64,000 bases of DNA from Dryocola boscaweniae (GTDB lineage: Bacteria; Pseudomonadota; Gammaproteobacteria; Enterobacterales; Enterobacteriaceae). This document shows positions 51,678 through 61,573 of this stretch, in pieces. Location: the NCBI RefSeq assembly GCF_025215095.1, contig NZ_JALHAP010000082.1, positions 496,001 to 560,000 of the forward strand. The letters run 5' to 3'. Made by a program: the position numbers and the translations under genes. Every line of letters starts with the position of its first letter. Positions within the stretch are counted from its first letter, which is position 1. Under the pieces are notes generated by a model. It ran no database searches. It saw only the letters and a list, made by a program, of their open reading frames with translations, and was not told the DNA's origin.

Positions 51678-54275
51678 TTATTTTTTCCCTTCAACCCATT
51701 TCCCGTCGACAAAGAAGGCAGACCAGCCAGTGGCTTTGCCGTCTTTTTCTGAGGAAACGTATTGCTGCTTAGTCTTGCGGCTAAAGCGAACAACGGATTT
51801 ATTGCCTTCTGCATCCTGCTGCGGCGCATCGGCCAGATAACGAAGCTTCTCCGGCAGACGGTCGCGGAAGCGGTACAACTCTTCCACTAAAGGCGCGCGC
51901 GTTTCTCGCGATTTAGGGAAGGTGTTCGCTGCCAGGAACACGCCTGCAGCGCCGTCGCGCAGAACAAAGTAGGCGTCTGATTTTTCGCAAGGCAGTTCCG
52001 GTAAGGGAACCGGATCTTCCTTCGGAGGAGCCACTTCGCCGTTGCGCAGGATCTTACGCGTGTTCTTACATTCATCGTTAGTACAGGCCATGTACTTGCC
52101 GAAACGCCCCATTTTCAGGTGCATTTCAGAGCCGCATTTTTCGCACTCAACGATTGGGCCGTCATAACCCTTGATGCGGAACTCGCCCTCTTCAATTTCG
52201 TAACCGTCGCAGGTTGGGTTATTACCACAAACGTGCAGCTTACGTTTTGGATCGATGAGGTAGCTGTCCATCGCCGTGCCGCATTTAGCACAACGACGTT
52301 TCGCACGCAGCGCGTTGGTTTCCGCGTCATCGCCTTCAAGGACGTTGAGCACTTCGTTTTCCGGCACCAGGTTAATGGTGGTTTTGCAACGCTCCTTCGG
52401 CGGCAACGCATAGCCTGAACAGCCCAGGAATACCCCGGTACTTGCTGTACGGATACCCATCTTACGGCCACAGGTTGGACAGTCGATGCTGGTTAGCACC
52501 ATCTGATTCGGGCGCATGCCACCTTCTTCCGGCTCCTGCGCTGCTTTTTCAAGCTGGCCGCTGAAATCGGTGAAGAATTCGTCCAGCACACCTTTCCACT
52601 CGGCCTGGTTGTTCGCCACCTGGTCGAGGTTGTTTTCCATCTGCGCGGTGAAGTCGTAGTTCATCAGCTCGCGGAAGTTTTCTTCCAGACGATCGGTGAC
52701 TATCTCGCCCATCTTTTCTGCGTAAAAACGACGATTCTCAACGCGCACATAACCACGATCCTGGATAGTGGAAATGATGGATGCATAGGTTGAAGGACGA
52801 CCAATGCCGCGTTTTTCGAGCTCTTTAACCAGAGATGCTTCACTAAAGCGAGCAGGCGGCTTGGTGAAGTGCTGGCCTGGCGTCAGTTCAACCAGCGACA
52901 TCACGTCACCTTTATTGACCGCAGGCAAGGTTCTGTCTTCATCGCCTTTACGCAGCGCCGGCATCACTTTTGTCCAGCCGTCAAAGCGCAGGATACGACC
53001 ACGGGCCTTCAGGCGGTAATCCCCAGCTTCCAAGGTTAACGTCGTGGAGTCGTATTGCGCAGGCGTCATCTGACAGGCCACAAACTGACGCCAGATAAGC
53101 TGATACAGTTTCTGCGCGTCCGCTTCCATATCCTTTAAGGATTCGGCAAGCACACTCACGTCAGAAGGACGAATCGCTTCGTGCGCTTCCTGGGAGTTTT
53201 CTTTACTTGTGTACTGCAGCGGCGAGGCAGGCAGGTATTTCTTGCCAAAATTCTCGTCGATATAACCGCGCACCATGCTTACCGCGTCCTGGCTCAGGTT
53301 CGTGGAGTCAGTACGCATGTAAGTGATGTGGCCCGCTTCGTACAGACGCTGCGCCATCATCATGGTTTTTTTCACGCCAAATCCAAGACGGGTGCTGGCA
53401 GCCTGCTGCAGCGTAGAAGTAATAAACGGCGCGCCAGGCTTGCTGCTGGTCGGTTTATCTTCACGCTCAAGCACGGTGTAACGGGCTTTTTCAAGCTCGC
53501 TGACCGCCGCCATGGTTTGTTCGCGGTTGACCGGACGGAACGGTTTATCTTTGTGGTGGCTGACCTGAACCGGAAGATTGTCGCCCACAGGCGTTGCCAG
53601 GTTAGCATCAATTTCCCAAAACTCTTCAGGAACGAACGCTTTGATTTCGCGTTCGCGCTCAACAACCAGGCGTACTGCAACGGATTGAACACGCCCAGCG
53701 GAAAGCCCGCGCGCAATTTTCTTCCACAGCAGCGGAGACACCATATAACCCACCACGCGGTCCATAAAGCGACGCGCCTGCTGGGCGTTTACACGGTCAA
53801 TATTCAACTCGCCCGGCTTTTCGAAAGCCTGCTGGATAGCGTTTTTGGTGATTTCATTAAACACCACGCGGCTATAGCGCGATTCATCGCCGCCGATCAC
53901 TTCCCGCAGGTGCCATGCGATGGCTTCCCCTTCGCGGTCAAGGTCGGTTGCGAGATAGATATGGTCAGCTTTTTCAGCAAGGGATTTCAGTTCTGAAACC
54001 ACCTTTTCCTTGCCCGGCAGCACTTCATACTGGGCTTCCCAGCTATGCCAGGGATCGACTCCCATACGATTTACGAGCGCGCCGCGTTCATCCTTTTTGA
54101 CCTTTTTGGTCGTTTTGGTGGAGGCGGAGTCAGCGCTCTTCTTGGTGGTTGATCCACTGGTCGGCAAATCACGGATATGACCTACGCTGGACTTAACCAC
54201 ATAGTCATTTCCGAGATATTTGTTGATCGTTTTGGCTTTTGCCGGGGACTCAACGATGACGAGAGCTTTACCCAT
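51678..54275 (-). CDS. topA: DNA topoisomerase I
   Basis: An 865-residue type IA topoisomerase, the E. coli length. Toprim domain: ALVIVESPAKAKTINKYLG...ATDLDREGEAIAWHL. The active-site Tyr319 is in ITYMRTDSTN. Three C-terminal four-Cys zinc ribbons (CPTCG...; CAKCG...CGNNPTC; CEKCG...CTNDEC) are followed by further ribbon-like parts. It relaxes negative supercoils. I chose the ATG at 54275 for the MGKAL start; a GTG two codons upstream overlaps the ribosome site. Confidence 0.98.
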   Translation of the reverse strand: MGKALVIVESPAKAKTINKYLGNDYVVKSSVGHIRDLPTSGSTTKKSADSASTKTTKKVKKDERGALVNRMGVDPWHSWEAQYEVLPGKEKVVSELKSLAEKADHIYLATDLDREGEAIAWHLREVIGGDESRYSRVVFNEITKNAIQQAFEKPGELNIDRVNAQQARRFMDRVVGYMVSPLLWKKIARGLSAGRVQSVAVRLVVEREREIKAFVPEEFWEIDANLATPVGDNLPVQVSHHKDKPFRPVNREQTMAAVSELEKARYTVLEREDKPTSSKPGAPFITSTLQQAASTRLGFGVKKTMMMAQRLYEAGHITYMRTDSTNLSQDAVSMVRGYIDENFGKKYLPASPLQYTSKENSQEAHEAIRPSDVSVLAESLKDMEADAQKLYQLIWRQFVACQMTPAQYDSTTLTLEAGDYRLKARGRILRFDGWTKVMPALRKGDEDRTLPAVNKGDVMSLVELTPGQHFTKPPARFSEASLVKELEKRGIGRPSTYASIISTIQDRGYVRVENRRFYAEKMGEIVTDRLEENFRELMNYDFTAQMENNLDQVANNQAEWKGVLDEFFTDFSGQLEKAAQEPEEGGMRPNQMVLTSIDCPTCGRKMGIRTASTGVFLGCSGYALPPKERCKTTINLVPENEVLNVLEGDDAETNALRAKRRCAKCGTAMDSYLIDPKRKLHVCGNNPTCDGYEIEEGEFRIKGYDGPIVECEKCGSEMHLKMGRFGKYMACTNDECKNTRKILRNGEVAPPKEDPVPLPELPCEKSDAYFVLRDGAAGVFLAANTFPKSRETRAPLVEELYRFRDRLPEKLRYLADAPQQDAEGNKSVVRFSRKTKQQYVSSEKDGKATGWSAFFVDGKWVEGKK

Positions 54276-54680
54276 ATTCACCTTTACCTAATTTAATTCA
54301 TCCAGAATACGTCGCACGCAGTCTCATTCTCCTGGAAGCGGCGCGCCTTTTTTTATATTGCGACAGCGTCAAAGGAGATCAACTCTTTTTTCAAACACCG
54401 GCCTGAAAGCAGCGCTAACGCAGGTGATTGAGATACCGAGTCTTTCGTGCCGGTGACATAGCACGACGGAAGTTTGGTTGAATGTCAAGCAATTCCGTTG
54501 CCAGATTTGCGAAAGCGTCACACTCTACCTGATAAAATCCGATACGCAACTTTATTAGCATGCAAAATAGATTCCCGCCAGCAGGGTTAACTTTTTTGCG
54601 GGCCTGAGGTTTACAGGGGTATATTGCCCTTAACTGTCATGTGGACGTACACTAGCGCCAGTTTTTCTGGAGGAGACAAC
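54276..54680. other. divergent regulatory region topA / yciN
   Basis: About 400 bases without a gene. For yciN a likely promoter is TTGCGG (54596-54601), 18 bases, TATATT (54620-54625). The topA side should contain several promoters, as in E. coli, but I cannot single them out. No repeat or RNA gene is seen. Confidence 0.6.
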
Positions 54681-54932
54681 ATGCAATCTACAACTCAGCC
54701 TATCGACCGTGAAACGCTTCTTATTGAGGCCAATAAAATCATTCGCGATCACGAAGATTTTATCCATGGCATGAAAGCCACAGGCGTTGAGCAAAAGAAT
54801 GGCGTGCTGGTGTTTCGCGGCGAGTATTTCCTTGATGAACAAGGTTTACCTACCCCGAAAAGTACGGCGGTATTTAATATGTTCAAGCACCTCGCTCATG
54901 TCCTGTCCGAGAAATATCACCTGCAGGACTAA
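54681..54932 (+). CDS. yciN: small protein YciN
   Basis: An 83-residue protein of the E. coli length, with TQPIDRETLLIEANKIIRDHE at the N-terminus and the highly conserved DEQGLPTPKSTAVFNMFKHLAHVLSEKYHLQD end. GGAGGAG before the ATG at 54681 decides the start. It is cytoplasmic; function unknown. It ends in a strong terminator. Confidence 0.93.
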   Translation: MQSTTQPIDRETLLIEANKIIRDHEDFIHGMKATGVEQKNGVLVFRGEYFLDEQGLPTPKSTAVFNMFKHLAHVLSEKYHLQD

Positions 54933-54948
54933 GTTTGCCATCAATCTG

Positions 54949-54978
54949 AAAGCGAGGCCTGCGGCCTCGCTTTTACCT
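54949..54978 (+). terminator. terminator of yciN
   Basis: An 11-bp stem, AAAGCGAGGCC with GGCCTCGCTTT, has a three-base loop and a T-rich tail. sohB converges from the other side and may use it as well. Confidence 0.88.
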
Positions 54979-54983
54979 TTTAT

Positions 54984-56033
54984 TCACAATAGCGGTTTTT
55001 CGCCGCGCTGCCACCAACGCAGCAACAGGCGGTCGAGACTGTTTGCCGCGCTCCCTGTAAATCGATCCATTATCTTTTTATGCTGAGCGAAGCGTACGCC
55101 AATAACTTCGTGGTTTTTCATCAGGCCAATAAGCAAATCGTCGCTGGTGCTGACATCATCCACCAGCCCCTTATCTTTTGCCTGCAGACCGTACCAGTGT
55201 TCACCGGTAGCAACTGCATCAATATCCAGCGCAGGACGCATTTCATGCACAAAGCGCTTAAAGAGAAGATGCGTTTCGTTCAGGTCTTCGCGGAATTTTT
55301 CGCGGCCCTGCTCGGTGTTTTCACCAAACAGCGTCAGGGTGCGTTTGTACTGCCCAGCGGTGTGCAGTTCAACATCGATATCATTGCGTTTTAACAGACG
55401 ATGGAAGTTCGGCACCTGCGCCACCACGCCGATGGAGCCAATAATAGAAAACGGAGCGGCAACGATACGATCCGCGACGCAGGCCATCATATAACCTCCG
55501 CTGGCCGCAACTTTATCAACGGCAACCGTCAGGCGAACGTTGTTCTCGCGCAGGCGCTGCAACTGCGATGCCGCAAGTCCATAACCATGCACTACGCCGC
55601 CCGGGCTTTCTAAACGCAGCAGAACCTCATCTTCAGGCTTAATAACGGCCAGTACCGCCGTGATTTCTTCGCGCAGAGAAGTGACCTCATGGGCGTCCAT
55701 ACTGCCTTTAAAATCCAGAACATAGAGCGTCGGTTTGTCAGAACTGACCGTTTCGCCCCGTTTAGCACGCGCTTTAGCCTGTTTTGCCTCAAGTTTGTGT
55801 TTCTTCTTTTGGCCTTTATGCCACAGCTTTTGCTGATGTTCGTCAAGACGCGCCGCCTGCATCTCTTCGCGCATCTCCTGATACTGTTCGCTTAAATTCG
55901 TCAGGCGCAGTTCGCCGCGCTGGTGCTTTTTGCGTTGAGCTACGTTCACCACAATAGTGGCAATGGCCGCGATCGCGACGACAACCGTGACAATTTTGGC
56001 CAGAAACAATCCATAATTCGCAATAAAATCCAC
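54984..56033 (-). CDS. sohB: S49-family inner-membrane protease SohB
   Basis: A 349-residue protein, the E. coli length. An N-terminal membrane segment (YGLFLAKIVTVVVAIAAIATIVV) is followed by a charged stretch rich in Lys/Glu/Gln and then a signal-peptide-peptidase-type protease domain. The catalytic Ser is in KVAASGGYMMA and the Lys downstream in the GQYKRTLTLFG part. It probably degrades membrane or signal peptides; the gene was found as a multicopy suppressor of htrA loss in E. coli. Confidence 0.95.
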   Translation of the reverse strand: MDFIANYGLFLAKIVTVVVAIAAIATIVVNVAQRKKHQRGELRLTNLSEQYQEMREEMQAARLDEHQQKLWHKGQKKKHKLEAKQAKARAKRGETVSSDKPTLYVLDFKGSMDAHEVTSLREEITAVLAVIKPEDEVLLRLESPGGVVHGYGLAASQLQRLRENNVRLTVAVDKVAASGGYMMACVADRIVAAPFSIIGSIGVVAQVPNFHRLLKRNDIDVELHTAGQYKRTLTLFGENTEQGREKFREDLNETHLLFKRFVHEMRPALDIDAVATGEHWYGLQAKDKGLVDDVSTSDDLLIGLMKNHEVIGVRFAQHKKIMDRFTGSAANSLDRLLLRWWQRGEKPLL

Positions 56034-56297
56034 GTATTCCGCCTTTATTTCAGTGCATTAATCCTGTGGTGAAGTGTACCCGAGCGCACCCTTCACGTCT
56101 GCATGCAACTATATACGCTGCGGGATGGCTTCCCGAATGAATTTAAAGTCGCGAAACTTTTGCAAAATGTTAATCAGGAATAATGTCTCCTGATGGCTGA
56201 TTGAAATACCCCTCCCTTTCAGGCATAAAGCCTTGTGTACCAAAAACCACGAGAAATAAGACGTGAGCACCTCTATGCATCGCGCGAGGAGTGAATT

Positions 56298-57059
56298 TTG
56301 CATTACCAACCGAAAACCGATCTGCTGCAAAACCGCATTATTCTGGTCACCGGCGCCAGCGACGGCATCGGCCGCGAAGCAGCGCTGACGTATGCACGCT
56401 ATGGCGCCAGCGTTATTCTGCTTGGGCGCAACGAAGACAAACTTCGCGCCGTGGCGCAGGAATTAAATCATTTATATGGCGGCACGCCGCACTGGTTTAC
56501 TCTGGATTTACTCACCGCCACGCCGCAGGATTGCGAGCATCTGGCGCAGAAACTTACAGGCCTGGTGCCGCGCCTTGACGGCGTTCTTCACAATGCCGGC
56601 ATGCTCGGCGACGTGGCGCCAATGGCGCAGCAGGATCCGCAAACCTGGCAGAACGTCATGCAGGTTAATGTCAACGCCACCTTCTTCCTTACCCAGGCGC
56701 TGTTGCCTCTTCTGCTTAAGTCTGATGCCGGTTCACTGGTCTTCACCAGCTCAAGCGTTGGTCGCCAGGGCCGGGCCGGTTGGGGAGCTTACGCAGCATC
56801 GAAGTTTGCTACCGAAGGCATGATGCAGGTGCTGGCGGAAGAATATAAGCAACAAAATCTGCGCGTAAACTGTATCAATCCGGGCGGCACCCGCACCGCA
56901 ATGCGGGCCAGCGCTTTTCCAACGGAAGACCCGCAAAAGCTCAAAACGCCGCGTGATTTGATGCCGCTTTATCTGTGGCTGATGGGCGATGACAGCCGTC
57001 GCAAAACCGGCATGAGCTTTGACGCTCAGCCTAACCGTAAACCAGGAATTTCCGAATGA
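56298..57059 (+). CDS. yciK: short-chain dehydrogenase/reductase YciK
   Basis: A 253-residue SDR protein. NAD(P)-binding TGASDGIG is at residues 18-25; the NAG motif (LHNAG) and catalytic Ser/Tyr/Lys (TSSSVGRQGRAGWGAYAASKF) are all present. The start is a TTG at 56298 with AGGAG six bases upstream, giving MHYQPK as in E. coli. The substrate is unknown. The stop overlaps btuR by four bases (ATGA), so both are co-translated. Confidence 0.93.
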   Translation: MHYQPKTDLLQNRIILVTGASDGIGREAALTYARYGASVILLGRNEDKLRAVAQELNHLYGGTPHWFTLDLLTATPQDCEHLAQKLTGLVPRLDGVLHNAGMLGDVAPMAQQDPQTWQNVMQVNVNATFFLTQALLPLLLKSDAGSLVFTSSSVGRQGRAGWGAYAASKFATEGMMQVLAEEYKQQNLRVNCINPGGTRTAMRASAFPTEDPQKLKTPRDLMPLYLWLMGDDSRRKTGMSFDAQPNRKPGISE

Positions 57060-57646
57060 GCGACGATCGTTACCAACAGCGGGCCCAGCGCCAGAAAGAA
57101 AAAGTTGATGCCCGCATTGAGGCGGCCCAGGAAGAGCGCGGCATTTTGATTGTGTTCACCGGCAACGGGAAAGGTAAAACCACGGCTGCGTTCGGCACCG
57201 TCACCCGCGCTATAGGACACGGCAAAAAAGTTGGCGTCATTCAGTTCATTAAAGGTCAGTGGCCTAATGGCGAGCGAAATTTACTGGAACCGCACGGCGT
57301 GGAGTTTCAGGTAATGGCGACAGGCTTTACCTGGGAGACCCAGAACCGCGAAACGGATACCCAGGCGTGCCTCGCCGTCTGGCAACACGCCAGACGCATG
57401 CTGGCGGACAGCTCGCTGGATTTGGTGATCCTTGATGAAATCACTTACATGGTCGCCTACGATTATCTGCCGCTTCAGGAAGTGCTGGACGCGCTCCAGC
57501 AGCGCCCTGCTAATCAAACGGTAATTATCACCGGCCGCGGCTGCCACCGGGACATTCTGGAGATTGCCGATACGGTCAGCGAGCTACGCCCGGTGAAACA
57601 TGCGTTTGATGCGGGAGTGAAAGCGCAGATCGGCATTGATTATTAA
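57056..57646 (+). CDS. btuR: cob(I)alamin adenosyltransferase BtuR (CobO/CobA type)
   Basis: A 196-residue enzyme of the CobA family. The P-loop GNGKGKTT is at residues 36-43 and DEITYMVAYDYLP follows. It transfers the adenosyl group of ATP to cobalt to make coenzyme B12. It is coupled to yciK by a four-base overlap, as in E. coli. Confidence 0.96.
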   Translation: MSDDRYQQRAQRQKEKVDARIEAAQEERGILIVFTGNGKGKTTAAFGTVTRAIGHGKKVGVIQFIKGQWPNGERNLLEPHGVEFQVMATGFTWETQNRETDTQACLAVWQHARRMLADSSLDLVILDEITYMVAYDYLPLQEVLDALQQRPANQTVIITGRGCHRDILEIADTVSELRPVKHAFDAGVKAQIGIDY

Positions 57647-57682
57647 AGGTCATGCCTGCCTGTACAGCTATCAATATAATCT

Positions 57683-57800
57683 GGTGGATGGCGCTGGCGC
57701 TTATCCACCCTACATATTGAACGAACGATAGGATAAAGCGCCAGCGCCTCCGAGCCATTGAATGATTATGTAGGTCGGGTAAGCGCCAGCAACACCCGAC
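57683..57800. repeat. REP-like palindrome cluster (BIME), copy C
   Basis: Three elements: GGTGGATGGCGC...GCGCTTATCCACC at 57683-57710, an inverted relative GATAAAGCGCCAGCGCC near 57732-57748, and GTAGGTCGGGTAAGCG...ACACCCGAC at 57770-57800. They sit between convergent btuR and the GH3 gene. This is the largest of the three copies in the window. Confidence 0.8.
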
Positions 57801-57805
57801 TGAAA

Positions 57806-60181
57806 TCACAGCTTCATTTCACAGTGGCCGACCATCCGCCAGTTTCCCTTTATAATCCGCGTATCACCCTTCACCGTCACAATGCCACGGCTGCGGATAT
57901 CCCCGCTAGATGCCCCAATTTGTACCTCAAATTCCCCCGGTTCGACTACACGTTGCCCGTCACGGCGCGTGAAATTAAGCATATCGGTTGGGACAGTGAA
58001 CGTCAGCACAGCAGTTTCCCCAGGCTTAAGATGCACGCGCTGGAAAGCTTTTAATTCCTGAACCGGGCGCACCATCGAAGCCACTTTATCGTGAATATAA
58101 AGCTGCACCACCTCGCTGCCCGCAGCAGAACCGTTATTTGTTACGGAGATGCTGGCACTAACTTCACCGCCCTGATTTTCAACCGTGGCAGTCGCCAGTT
58201 TCAACGTGCCGTATTCGAACGTTGTCCATGTTTTGCCGTAGCCAAACGGATAGCGTGAGCCGAAGTGGAAGGCAAACGGCGTGCCGCCGCTTTTCAGCTT
58301 GTGATTGTAGTAATAAGGCATGGCGCCTGCGCTTTTCGGAACGGATACCACCAGCCGTCCTTCGGGCTCTGCCTGTCCGGTCAGCACGTCTGCGATGGCG
58401 TGCCCGCCCTCCTGCCCCGGCGCCCAGGCCATCAGCAATGCGGCAACCTTATCTTCCTGACCGCCCAGGTTGTAAGGACGACCTCCGGTCATTACCACGA
58501 CAACCGGTTTACCCGTGGCTAACAGTTCCTCCAGCAATTGCTGCTGCACGCCTGGCAGCATAAGGTTATCCGTATCGGAACCTTCACCCACCGTGCCGCT
58601 CTGGAACAGGCCAGCCAAATCTCCCACGCACAGCACCACAACATCGCTTTGCTCCGCTATCTGCAGCGCTTCGGGAATCAGGCTGGTGTCGAAAGAAACC
58701 GGCGACTGTTGCATGGGTTTACCGCCGCTGTCACCGGGGAATACCGGCGCGCCGGCCATGCGTTTTTCAATAATGTGGCAGCCTTTGGCATAGCGAACGT
58801 TATCGCTGCCAAGCTGTTCGCGTAATGCTTCAAGCGGCGTGACGACCTGTGAGGTTTGCTCCAGCATGTCGCTGATAATGAGATGCACCGGGAAGCTGTA
58901 GCCGCTAAGCAGCGCCAGCGGGTCGTCCGCCGTGGGCCCTATCACCGCCACACGCGGTTTACCTTTCAGCGGCAACGTGCCGTCATTTTCCAGAAGCGTG
59001 ATTGACCGGGTCGCCACTTCACGCGCGATCCGCACGGTGGATTCACTCTGCAGCTCAATCTTGTTTTCATCGGCATAAGGATGTTCAAACAGGCCAAGGC
59101 GGAATTTCTCTTTCAGCACGCGCGCGACGATTTCATCGATTTTTTCCATGGTGATTAAACCGCGTTCGACGGCCTGCGCCAGGTGGCGGGCGCAGTCATC
59201 TTTCGGCAGTTCGACGTCCAGACCCGCGTTAAACGCCAGGGCTGCCGACTCAGCCGCATCATGCGAAACGCCATGATGTTGATGGAGCAGGCTTACGCCG
59301 CCGTAATCCGCGACAATCAAGCCATCGAACCCCCACTGTTCGCGCAGCACGGTGGTCAGCAGAAACTCGTCTGAATGCCCCGGCTGATTATCAATATCAT
59401 GATATGCAGGCATCACGGAGCCAGCATTGGCCAGCTTCACCGCCATTTCAAACGGCAGCAGGAAGGTATCGTTCAGTTCGCAAAAGCCGAGATGCACAGG
59501 AGCATGGTTACGCGCGCCTTCGCTAAACGAATGACCGACATAATGTTTAAGCGTCGCCAGCAGGTCGCGATTTTTACCCTGCAGGCCTTTAACATAGTGC
59601 GTGGCCATCATGCCCACCAGCCACGGGTCTTCGCCGAAGGTTTCTTCCGTCCGGCCCCAACGCACGTCTCGCGAAACGTCAAGCACCGGGGCCAGCCCCT
59701 GATGGCAACCGGTTGAACGCGCTTCATTACCAATCGCGGCGGCAGCGCGTTCGATCAACTCCGGATCCCAGGTCGAACCGTAATTTAGCGATGACGGAAA
59801 CAGCGTGGCGTCTTTGCAAAGCAGGCCCACCAGACACTCTTCATGAAAAAGCGCAGGAATACCAAGACGGGTCTCTTCGACTAACGTTTTTTGCAGGCGA
59901 TTGGCCGCCCGCACGCCTTCTTTCGCCTCAACGATGTGCGTCCCCAACGGACGGGTAATTTGCCCGATGCCCAGCTTTAAACGCTCGGCCAGATCCGCCT
60001 GTTCCGCTACGCCAGCAAACTCATCGCTTAAATCGGTTCGCTCACGATGATTGCCGTCGCCGGATAAAATCAGCCAGTACGCGTGCATCTGCGCGAACTT
60101 TTCTTCCGGCGTCATGCGTGAGAGGAGATCGGCAACGCGTTCGTTAACCGGGCGATGAGGGTCCTTATAAATGGCAGACAT
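57806..60181 (-). CDS. glycoside hydrolase family 3 beta-glycosidase, cytoplasmic
   Basis: A 791-residue GH3 enzyme without a signal peptide. The N-terminal barrel has KHYVGHSFSEG and the nucleophile Asp292 in GLIVADYGG. The second alpha/beta domain has the probable acid/base Glu in VGEGSDTDNLMLPG, and a fibronectin-III-like domain lies at the C-terminus (VSASISVTNNGSAAGSEVVQLY). Beta-glucosidase or beta-xylosidase activity is likely. Lacking a signal peptide, it should act on glycosides imported by the sugar symporter encoded just upstream (three bases apart, same strand). Confidence 0.93.
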   Translation of the reverse strand: MSAIYKDPHRPVNERVADLLSRMTPEEKFAQMHAYWLILSGDGNHRERTDLSDEFAGVAEQADLAERLKLGIGQITRPLGTHIVEAKEGVRAANRLQKTLVEETRLGIPALFHEECLVGLLCKDATLFPSSLNYGSTWDPELIERAAAAIGNEARSTGCHQGLAPVLDVSRDVRWGRTEETFGEDPWLVGMMATHYVKGLQGKNRDLLATLKHYVGHSFSEGARNHAPVHLGFCELNDTFLLPFEMAVKLANAGSVMPAYHDIDNQPGHSDEFLLTTVLREQWGFDGLIVADYGGVSLLHQHHGVSHDAAESAALAFNAGLDVELPKDDCARHLAQAVERGLITMEKIDEIVARVLKEKFRLGLFEHPYADENKIELQSESTVRIAREVATRSITLLENDGTLPLKGKPRVAVIGPTADDPLALLSGYSFPVHLIISDMLEQTSQVVTPLEALREQLGSDNVRYAKGCHIIEKRMAGAPVFPGDSGGKPMQQSPVSFDTSLIPEALQIAEQSDVVVLCVGDLAGLFQSGTVGEGSDTDNLMLPGVQQQLLEELLATGKPVVVVMTGGRPYNLGGQEDKVAALLMAWAPGQEGGHAIADVLTGQAEPEGRLVVSVPKSAGAMPYYYNHKLKSGGTPFAFHFGSRYPFGYGKTWTTFEYGTLKLATATVENQGGEVSASISVTNNGSAAGSEVVQLYIHDKVASMVRPVQELKAFQRVHLKPGETAVLTFTVPTDMLNFTRRDGQRVVEPGEFEVQIGASSGDIRSRGIVTVKGDTRIIKGNWRMVGHCEMKL

Positions 60182-60184
60182 ACA

Positions 60185-61573
60185 TTACTCCTGTGTAACG
60201 GGGGCAAGAGACGGTGAGTCATCACGAACCTGGCGCTTAGCGGCCAGTTCGCTGGCAATGCTGTAGACCGTGCGGCTGTTGAGTTTGTAGATAAACAGCA
60301 GCAGCGCCATGGCAATAAACAGCACCGAAGGAATGAGGGTAAACAACGCGTTGATGGTGCTCAGCACTGAAGCCGACTGGGTGGGTTGATTTGGCAGATA
60401 ATCGACCATGCCGAGGATCCAGCCCACAACCGCGCCGCCGAGCGCCAGGCCAAATTTGATGGCAAACAACGCGGTAGAAAATACCAGCCCGTCAAGGCGG
60501 CGCCCGGTGCGATGCTCTTCGTAATCCACCACGTCAGAAAACATTGTCCACTGCAGCGGTGTGGTGAGATTTTGAATAAAACTGAATACCAGATTAAGGC
60601 CAAAAATAAACCAGATGGCCGTTGGAGGAATAAAGAAAATCGCCGTACCAAAAATAACAAAGCTAACGATGGTCCACTGATATGCCCGTACGCGATCGAA
60701 TTTCCCGAGCAAGCGTTCAGAAAGCAAAGCCCCCAACAGCGAAGCAACCATCCCCGAGACAATAAAAGCAAAAACCAGATCGGGACGTAATAAAACATAC
60801 TTCACGTAATACATCGTAGCGGAACCACGGGTTACCACGGCGGTTAAAAGTAAAATATTGAACAAAAATACAATTCGCCATTGGCTATTCTTCGCCAGTA
60901 ATTTTAAATCCCCGACCATAGAACCTGAAGTGTCATTACGTGGGGAATAACGTTCTTTGGTCATCGCAAAGCAGCAGTAAAATAACCCTACGCCAAGCAG
61001 TCCCATTAAACTCATGGCATAGAAATAACCTTTTTGCAGATTGCCGTTGCCTAACCAGTCGACCAGCGGCAGCGCGATAACGGTGACTATCAACCCGCCA
61101 ATAAACGACAGCGCAAAACGCCAGGACTGGATAGAGTGCCGTTCGCGTGGGTCAAGCGTTAACGCCCCTGGCATCGCGCAATAAGGCACGTTTATCGCTG
61201 AATAAACCAGGCTAAGAATGCTGTAAGTGGCGCAGGCATAAATAATTTTTGCCGTTGGGCCGACATCCGGAACGTAAAAAGTGATAAGGCAGCTCACGCC
61301 AAAAGGAATCGCGAACCACAAAAGCCACGGACGGAACCGGCCGTGTTTAGTCTGTGTGCGGTCGACCATTGCGCCAATGCACGGGTCGACAAAAGCATCC
61401 ACCACGCGCACCACCAGAAACATGGTGCCCATAATAGCCGCCGGCAAGCCAAAGACATCGGTATAAAAATAAGCGAGGAATAATGTAGCGGTTTGCCAGA
61501 CTAATGCGCTGGCCATATCACCGAGGCCATAGCCAATTTTATCTTTGGTACTGAGAACTGAAGAGGCATTCAT
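60185..61573 (-). CDS. GPH-family glycoside/pentoside/hexuronide:cation symporter
   Basis: About 462 residues with 12 membrane helices. GPH signatures are LSTKDKIGYGLGDMASALVWQT near the N-terminus, VVDAFVDPCIGAMVDRTQTKHGRFRPWLLW after helix 2, and DYEEHRTGRRLDGLVFS in the second half. I chose the ATG at 61573, the start of the conserved part. It imports a sugar or glycoside with a cation at the inner membrane. First gene of a two-gene operon with the GH3 enzyme; YicJ/XynB-type pairs are similarly arranged. A possible half-consensus CRP site lies near 61730. Confidence 0.92.
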   Translation of the reverse strand: MNASSVLSTKDKIGYGLGDMASALVWQTATLFLAYFYTDVFGLPAAIMGTMFLVVRVVDAFVDPCIGAMVDRTQTKHGRFRPWLLWFAIPFGVSCLITFYVPDVGPTAKIIYACATYSILSLVYSAINVPYCAMPGALTLDPRERHSIQSWRFALSFIGGLIVTVIALPLVDWLGNGNLQKGYFYAMSLMGLLGVGLFYCCFAMTKERYSPRNDTSGSMVGDLKLLAKNSQWRIVFLFNILLLTAVVTRGSATMYYVKYVLLRPDLVFAFIVSGMVASLLGALLSERLLGKFDRVRAYQWTIVSFVIFGTAIFFIPPTAIWFIFGLNLVFSFIQNLTTPLQWTMFSDVVDYEEHRTGRRLDGLVFSTALFAIKFGLALGGAVVGWILGMVDYLPNQPTQSASVLSTINALFTLIPSVLFIAMALLLFIYKLNSRTVYSIASELAAKRQVRDDSPSLAPVTQE

